NCBI RefSeq assembly: GCF_026627255.1
Contig: NZ_JAPNLM010000002.1
Span: 372,001 to 436,000, forward strand
Direction: 5' to 3'
Length of the DNA stretch: 64,000 nucleotides
Source of the DNA: Streptomyces antarcticus
Lineage (GTDB): Bacteria; Actinomycetota; Actinomycetes; Streptomycetales; Streptomycetaceae
Positions 59,905 through 64,000 of the stretch are shown one piece after another (positions within the stretch are counted from its first letter, which is position 1; every line of letters begins with the position of its first letter). The position numbers were made by a program, and so were the translations under genes. Below the pieces are notes generated by a model. The model ran no database searches. It saw only the letters and a program-made list of their open reading frames with translations, and was not told where the DNA came from.

Positions 59905-60075
59905 ATGCTTCGGACGGCCGGCCGGTGCGCGCTCGCCTTCCTTCTCGCCCTGGGTGTACTGGCGTTGCTGCCGAGCGCCGTACGCGACGCCGTGCCGGAC
60001 TCGGTGATCGGCGGTGCCGTGATCGTGCTGGTGTGGGTGCTGGGTGCCCGTCGGGTGGCCGGGCGCTCGCGTTAG
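59905..60075 (+). CDS. Small two-helix membrane protein
   Basis: 56 aa, MLRTAGRCALAFLLALG..., ending AGRSR. Two hydrophobic helices (LAFLLALGVLALLP and IGGAVIVLVWVLGA) flank a charged turn. GC bias at third positions is strong throughout, which argues for real coding. GTG 59896 (VDRMLR) is an alternative start. The ribosome site is weak. It lies 65 bp before the next small membrane gene on the same strand. Too short for usual gene-callers. Confidence 0.5.
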   Translation: MLRTAGRCALAFLLALGVLALLPSAVRDAVPDSVIGGAVIVLVWVLGARRVAGRSR

Positions 60076-60140
60076 CCTCGTCCTCACCCTCGTACTCTCA
60101 CAGTGAAGCTCATAGGACAAGACGACCGAAGGAGTTGGAC

Positions 60141-60440
60141 ATGGCTCGGGTGCCGAGTTCCGCCGTGGCGGCGGCCGGTCTGGTGGGCGGGTACGCCGTC
60201 GCCCGGTGGACCAAGAAGCGGCCCCTGGGCGGTGTCGTACTCGGCGCCGCCGGGCTCGCGGCCGGGCGGGAGTGGCACCGGCGGGGCGGTGTGCCCGCGG
60301 CCGCCGGGCTCGGGGCCCTCTACCTCGCCGGGTTCGCCGGCGCGCACCCGCTGGCCAAGAAGGTCGGTGCCTGGCCGGCCGTGCTCGGGGCGGCGGGTGT
60401 CGTCGCCGCCACCACCTGGGCCGTCGCCGACCGCGCATAG
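60141..60440 (+). CDS. Small conserved membrane protein
   Basis: 99 aa, Ala/Gly-rich with about three helices (AAAGLVGGYAVARW, AAAGLGALYLAGFAGAHP, AVLGAAGVVAATTWAVA). AAGGAG lies 6 nt before the ATG. Function unknown. It is followed by a repeated CGCCGACCGCGCGTAG tail and a terminator. Confidence 0.75.
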   Translation: MARVPSSAVAAAGLVGGYAVARWTKKRPLGGVVLGAAGLAAGREWHRRGGVPAAAGLGALYLAGFAGAHPLAKKVGAWPAVLGAAGVVAATTWAVADRA

Positions 60441-60597
60441 CCTTCGCCGACCGCGCGTAGCCGTCGCCGAGCGCGGTCAGCGCGCCCGGTCCTTTCGGAT
60501 CGGATCTCGGCCGGCCGAGCGTTCGCTTCCGCCTACGGGGCAGGGTCAGGGGCAGGGGCAGGTTCCGAGCCCGAGTCAGGCGCCGGGGGCGGGGGCG

Positions 60598-60637
60598 GGG
60601 GCGGAGCCGGCCATACCCCGCCGGCCGGCCCCGCCCC
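60598..60637. terminator. Bidirectional terminator
   Basis: GGGGCGGAGCCGGCC (60598-60612) pairs with GGCCGGCCCCGCCCC (60623-60637) with one mismatch, between the convergent small membrane gene and the DUF445 gene. Confidence 0.7.
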
Positions 60638-60650
60638 GCCCCTCCCCGCG

Positions 60651-62126
60651 CTACGCGCCGAACGCCTGCGAAACCGAGTAGATCAGCAGGCCCGCCAGGG
60701 CGCCGACCACCGTTCCGTTGATCCGGATGAACTGCAGGTCCCGGCCGATGTGCGCCTCGATCTTGCGCGACGTGTGCTCGGCGTCCCAGCCCGCCACCGT
60801 GTCCGTGATCAGCGAGGTGATCTCGGCGCGGTAGGTCGTGACGACGTACACCACCGCCCCCTCGATCCAGCCCTCCACCTTGTCCTGGAGCCGGCCGTCC
60901 GTGGCCAGCCTGGCCCCCAGCGTCATCAGCGAGGACCGGACCCGCAGGCGCAGCGCGCTCTGCTCGTCCTCCGCCGCCGAGATCATCATCGACCGGACCG
61001 CGGTCCAGACCGAGGCGATCACGTCCTGCACCTCGTCGCGCGCCAGCAGCTCGGACTTGAGGCGCTCTATGCGCGCCCTGGTCTCGGTGTCCGACTGGAG
61101 GTCGGACGCGAAGTCCGTCAGGAACCGGTCCACCGCCCCGCGCGCCGGGTGCTCCGGCATGTCGCGCATCTCCGTGACGAAGCGGAGCAGCTCCTTGTAC
61201 ACCCGGTCGCCGATCTTGCGGTCCACGAAGCGCGGGGTCCAGCCCGGCGCCCCGCCCTGGACCGCGTCCATCACCGCTTCCCCGTGTGTGACCAGCCAGT
61301 CGTGGGCCCGCGCGCACACGAGGTCGACGGCCCGGTGGTGCCCCCCGTCCGCGACGACCCGCTCCAGCGTCTTGCCGATGCCCGGGGCGATCTCCGCCGT
61401 CTCGGCCCGCCGGGTGATGGCCTCGCCCACGACCGCCTGTACGTCGGAGTCGCGCAGTACGGTCAGGGCCCCGCGCAGCGCGGTCGCCAGTTCCGCCGTG
61501 ACCCGGTCGGCGTGCTCCGGCTCGGCCAGCCAGGCGCCGAGGCGGCCGCCGATGCCGAGGGCGTGCAGCCGGGCGGTGACCACGTCGGAGGAGAGGAAGT
61601 TCTCGCCGACGAACTCGCCGAGGGACACCCCCAGCTGGTCCTTCTTGGTCGGGATGATCGCGGTGTGCGGGATGGGCAGGCCCAGCGGCCTCCGGAAGAG
61701 GGCCGTGACCGCGAACCAGTCCGCGAGCGCGCCGACCATGCCAGCTTCGGCCGCGGCGGCGACGTACCCGGCCCAGCCGCCCGCGCCCCAGGCGTTCTGC
61801 GCGTACTTGGCCAGTACGTAGACCAGGGCGACCAGGACCAGCAGCCCCGTCGCGGTGGTCTTCATCCGGCGGACGCCGTGGCGGCGCTCCTCGTCGGCCG
61901 CGCTGAACACGAAGGCCCCGCGGGCGGGCGCCGAGGGCCGCGCCGCCCGCCCGGTCGCCGATGGCCTGCCCGACGGCGGCTCACCCGGCGAAGCCCCGCC
62001 CGGCGTCGGGTCGATCGCCGAGGGTCCGCCCGGTGGCGGGTCGATCGGCGGCGGGGCACTGCCTCCGGCGGTGGTGCGGTTGTCCACGTGCTCCTGCTTT
62101 CCCCGGGGACGCCGGTTTGTCTGCAT
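60651..62126 (-). CDS. DUF445 family membrane protein
   Basis: 491 aa. A Pro-rich cytosolic N-terminus (about 85 residues) is followed by a helix (ATGLLVLVALVYVLAKYAQ) and by AAAAEAGMVGALADWFAVTALFRRPLGLPIPHTAIIP, quoted as a landmark in two parts: AAAAEAGMVGALADWFAV and TALFRRPLGLPIPHTAI. The long coiled region ends with a C-terminal helix (INGTVVGALAGLLIYSVSQ). DUF445 (YjiN/YheB-like) proteins are of unknown function. ATG 62126 is chosen; GTG 62087 has a closer ribosome site and is possible. Confidence 0.82.
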   Translation of the reverse strand: MQTNRRPRGKQEHVDNRTTAGGSAPPPIDPPPGGPSAIDPTPGGASPGEPPSGRPSATGRAARPSAPARGAFVFSAADEERRHGVRRMKTTATGLLVLVALVYVLAKYAQNAWGAGGWAGYVAAAAEAGMVGALADWFAVTALFRRPLGLPIPHTAIIPTKKDQLGVSLGEFVGENFLSSDVVTARLHALGIGGRLGAWLAEPEHADRVTAELATALRGALTVLRDSDVQAVVGEAITRRAETAEIAPGIGKTLERVVADGGHHRAVDLVCARAHDWLVTHGEAVMDAVQGGAPGWTPRFVDRKIGDRVYKELLRFVTEMRDMPEHPARGAVDRFLTDFASDLQSDTETRARIERLKSELLARDEVQDVIASVWTAVRSMMISAAEDEQSALRLRVRSSLMTLGARLATDGRLQDKVEGWIEGAVVYVVTTYRAEITSLITDTVAGWDAEHTSRKIEAHIGRDLQFIRINGTVVGALAGLLIYSVSQAFGA

Positions 62127-62214
62127 AGCATCCGACTCCCGGGAGGCGCGAGGAGTTCCCGGCACGCCGTGTCACTCCCACCGGCGCGCCACCGCACCCC
62201 CCGCACCCGGCCCG

Positions 62215-62330
62215 GCCCCGGAGCAGACCCGGACCCGGACCCGTACCGCGACCCGGACCCGGACGCGTACCCCGTACCGGGACCCGTATCCGTGCCCGGC
62301 CCGGCCCCGCACCCGCACCCGTACCCGGAC
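62215..62330. repeat. Degenerate CCCGGACCCGTACC repeats
   Basis: About 115 bp of imperfect 6- and 12-bp units built on CCCGGACCCGTACC, in the 249-bp gap between the DUF445 start and the DUF1707 stop. Nothing else is seen in the gap. Confidence 0.6.
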
Positions 62331-62375
62331 CGCTCAGCCGCGAGCCCCACCGGGCCCCACCGGGCCCGCTCCCGC

Positions 62376-63074
62376 TCAGTGCTTCTTGCGCAGCGACTTC
62401 GGACCGTCGAAGCCCTTGGGCGGCTTGGGTGCCTTGACCTTGATCTCCACTCCGCCCCAGAACGCGAGGCCGGTCACCACCACCCGCGGAGCGCCCGGCT
62501 GGGCCGGCCCCGGGGTGTCGCGCTGGTCGAAGGCGCCCATCACGCCGATGCCCCGGACGTCGACCTCCACGCCGGGCGGCACCGTGATCTGGACGCCTCC
62601 CATGACCACGACGCAGTTGATCACGACCTCGCGCTGGGCGAAGTCCGCCTCGCGCAGGTCGAGCTCCCCGCCTCCCCAGAACGCCACCGCGTCGAAGCGC
62701 GCGGGCACCGTCCACCGGCCCTTGCGCTGGAAGCCCGACATGACCGCGACCGCCCCGGAGGACCTCGCCGTCTCCCTGCCCACCCGCTCGGCCCACGGCC
62801 GCACCCCGCCCCCGCCCGCGAGCGGCACCGGCGCCGGGGAAGCCGCCGGGGCGACACCCCCCGGGACGCCCGGCACCGCCGGCAGGTCGCGGGTCAGCGG
62901 TTCCAGTTCCGCGTACGTACGGGACGTGTAGGCCGCCTCCAGGCGCTCCTCGAACTCCTCCATGTCGAGCCGGCCCTCGGCCACGGCGTCGCGCAGCCGC
63001 TCGACCACCCGGTCCCGGTCGGCATCGGACGCCCTCAGCTCCGGCAACGGCTTCTCCGGCCGCTCGTCACTCAT
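62376..63074 (-). CDS. DUF1707 protein with LiaF-like C-terminal domain
   Basis: 232 aa. The N-terminal DUF1707 is LRASDADRDRVVERLRDAVAEG and LDMEEFEERLEAAYTSRTYAEL. The C-terminal half is a beta-helix of the LiaF/DUF2154 type (DAVAFWGGGELDLREADF, INCVVVMGGVQITVPPGVEV, VTGLAFWGGVEIKVK). No transmembrane helix is seen. Proteins with this pair of domains respond to envelope stress. The ATG at 63074 precedes SDERPEKPLPELR; the ribosome site is weak. Confidence 0.85.
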   Translation of the reverse strand: MSDERPEKPLPELRASDADRDRVVERLRDAVAEGRLDMEEFEERLEAAYTSRTYAELEPLTRDLPAVPGVPGGVAPAASPAPVPLAGGGGVRPWAERVGRETARSSGAVAVMSGFQRKGRWTVPARFDAVAFWGGGELDLREADFAQREVVINCVVVMGGVQITVPPGVEVDVRGIGVMGAFDQRDTPGPAQPGAPRVVVTGLAFWGGVEIKVKAPKPPKGFDGPKSLRKKH

Positions 63075-63152
63075 GTGGCCCAGCCTATGCACTGATCCAC
63101 GGGAGTTGTATGGCCCGCCGCCCCCCTGCACCCCGGTCTCGACCCTGATTTA

Positions 63153-63210
63153 TCCCCGACCCGCGGAGGGTTTCGTCCCCGACCCGCGGAGGGTTCATCC
63201 CCGGCCCGCG
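63153..63210. repeat. 23-bp tandem repeat at the 3' end of the ABC gene
   Basis: Two full copies of a unit based on TCCCCGACCCGCGGAGGGTT (63153-63175 and 63176-63198) and a partial third. The ABC ATPase stop codon (63195) lies at the end of the second copy. Confidence 0.65.
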
Positions 63211-64000
63211 TACATCCGCGCGATCACGTCCTCGATGTCCGGCTCCCGCACCGACAGGTCCACCAGCGGGTATTCCGCCGCCACCGCCGCCACCAGCGGC
63301 GCCGCCGACGCCCCCGCCGGGAACGCCAGCCACTGCCGCGGCCCGTCCACCTTCACCACCCGCGCGCCCGGCACGCTGATCGGCGCGAGCTCCCGCTCCA
63401 GGTCCACCACCAGCGTCCGCTCGCTCTCCCCGACCGACCCCGCCGAGTGCAGCCCCTGCAGCGGCCCGTCGTACATCAGCCGGCCATGGTCGATGACCAT
63501 CACCCGCTCGCACAGCTGCTCGATGTCCTGGAGGTCGTGCGTGGTCAGCAGCACCGTCGTGCCGAGCTCCTCGTTCAGCTGCCGCAGGAAGCCGCGCACC
63601 TTCGCCTTGCTCACCACGTCGAGCCCGATCGTCGGCTCGTCCAGGTACAGCACGTCCGGATCGTGCAGCAGCGCCGCCGCGATGTCCCCGCGCATCCGCT
63701 GCCCCAGCGAGAGCTGACGCACCGGCACGTCGAGCAGCTCGGCCAGGTCCAGCCGGTCCACGCAGCGCTCCATGTTCTCCTTGAACCGCGCCGCCGGGAT
63801 CCGGTACATCCGCCGCATCAGCCCGTACGAGTCCTTCAGCGGCAGGTCCCACCACAGCGTGGTCCGCTGCCCGAAGACCACCCCGATCCGGTGCGCGAGC
63901 CGCATCCGCTCCCGCGCCGGGTCGATGCCCGCGACCCGCAGCCGGCCGCCGCTCGGGGTCAGGATGCCGGTCAGCATCTTGATCGTGGTCGACTTCCCGG
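63195..64000 (-). CDS. ABC transporter ATP-binding protein (5' end cut by window)
   Basis: At least 268 aa are in view. The frame is open to the right edge, where GKSTTIK of Walker A is visible just before the in-window ATG 63977, so the start lies outside. The Q-loop VVFGQRTTLWWDLPLKDS, signature LSLGQRMRGDIAAAL, Walker B VLYLDEPTIGLD and H-loop LLTTHDLQDIEQL are present. The TLWWDLP Q-loop is typical of ABC-2 type exporters linked with DUF990-like permeases. Substrate unknown; permease genes should follow outside the window or be encoded elsewhere. Confidence 0.85.
   Translation of the reverse strand, partial: GKSTTIKMLTGILTPSGGRLRVAGIDPARERMRLAHRIGVVFGQRTTLWWDLPLKDSYGLMRRMYRIPAARFKENMERCVDRLDLAELLDVPVRQLSLGQRMRGDIAAALLHDPDVLYLDEPTIGLDVVSKAKVRGFLRQLNEELGTTVLLTTHDLQDIEQLCERVMVIDHGRLMYDGPLQGLHSAGSVGESERTLVVDLERELAPISVPGARVVKVDGPRQWLAFPAGASAAPLVAAVAAEYPLVDLSVREPDIEDVIARMYAGRG

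Overview
The window is Streptomyces-type actinobacterial chromosome. The DNA is very GC-rich (above 70% by eye), third codon positions are almost all G or C, GTG starts and 4-bp ATGA/GTGA overlaps are frequent, and the gene content is typical of the genus: a cebG-bglC tail, XRE/DUF397 pair, class E and F sortases, GGDEF-EAL protein, chitinase and AA10 LPMO. No rRNA, prophage, CRISPR array or biosynthetic cluster is visible. I could run no searches; names rest on motifs, length and context.

Layout. 1-2.8 kb: end of a sugar ABC operon (CebG-like permease, GH1 beta-glucosidase), then a MarR regulator behind a three-half-site operator. 2.9-10 kb: two-component system, a secreted protein, methyltransferases, an HTH/TPR regulator and a histidine phosphatase. 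10.2-14.3 kb: a tightly coupled three-gene operon (RecB-type nuclease with four candidate Fe-S cysteines, a protein of unknown family, an Upf1/Dna2-type SF1 helicase), the best candidate for an undescribed system. 15.3-20.7 kb: first of three identical tRNA-Lys(CUU) genes, an M6-like metalloprotease, a PAS-GGDEF-EAL protein and an XRE/DUF397 pair. 20.8-22.1 kb: a TnpB-only IS605/IS1341-type element with its right-end hairpin. 22.1-29.2 kb: chitin utilisation (GH18 chitinase, AA10 LPMO, both with DasR-like sites), a luciferase-like monooxygenase, an IclR regulator, second tRNA-Lys and an acyl-CoA synthetase.

29.2-35.4 kb: an NlpC/P60-like enzyme coupled to an SPFH protein with a very long disordered N-terminus, third tRNA-Lys, a class F sortase with partner, and a HAD hydrolase. 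35.5-44.2 kb: a phosphonate (probably 2-aminoethylphosphonate) locus: NPP-type phosphatase, binding protein, two permeases, ATPase, phosphonatase-like HAD, FAD oxidoreductase and a PhnF/HutC-type GntR regulator. One 18-bp motif lies before both the FAD enzyme and the phosphatase. 44.4-53.3 kb: putative sortase substrate, ROK regulator divergent from a Gfo/Idh/MocA dehydrogenase across a perfect 27-bp palindrome, FAH-family hydrolase, YidC paralogue, sodium:solute symporter with its DUF3311 partner, class E sortase. 53.4-64 kb: SEC-C protein, PLD-helicase-DUF3427 protein, AbiEi/DUF559-like protein with 36-bp repeats, GNAT, small membrane proteins, DUF445 and DUF1707 proteins, and a truncated ABC ATPase at the right edge.

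How the genes work together. Two nutrient-scavenging programmes stand out. Chitinase and LPMO act on chitin outside the cell, and both genes carry GGTCTAGACC-like sites of the kind bound by the GlcNAc-responsive repressor DasR. The phosphonate locus imports the substrate, oxidises it to an aldehyde and cleaves the C-P bond, with a local GntR protein as likely repressor. Long hairpins separate most units.
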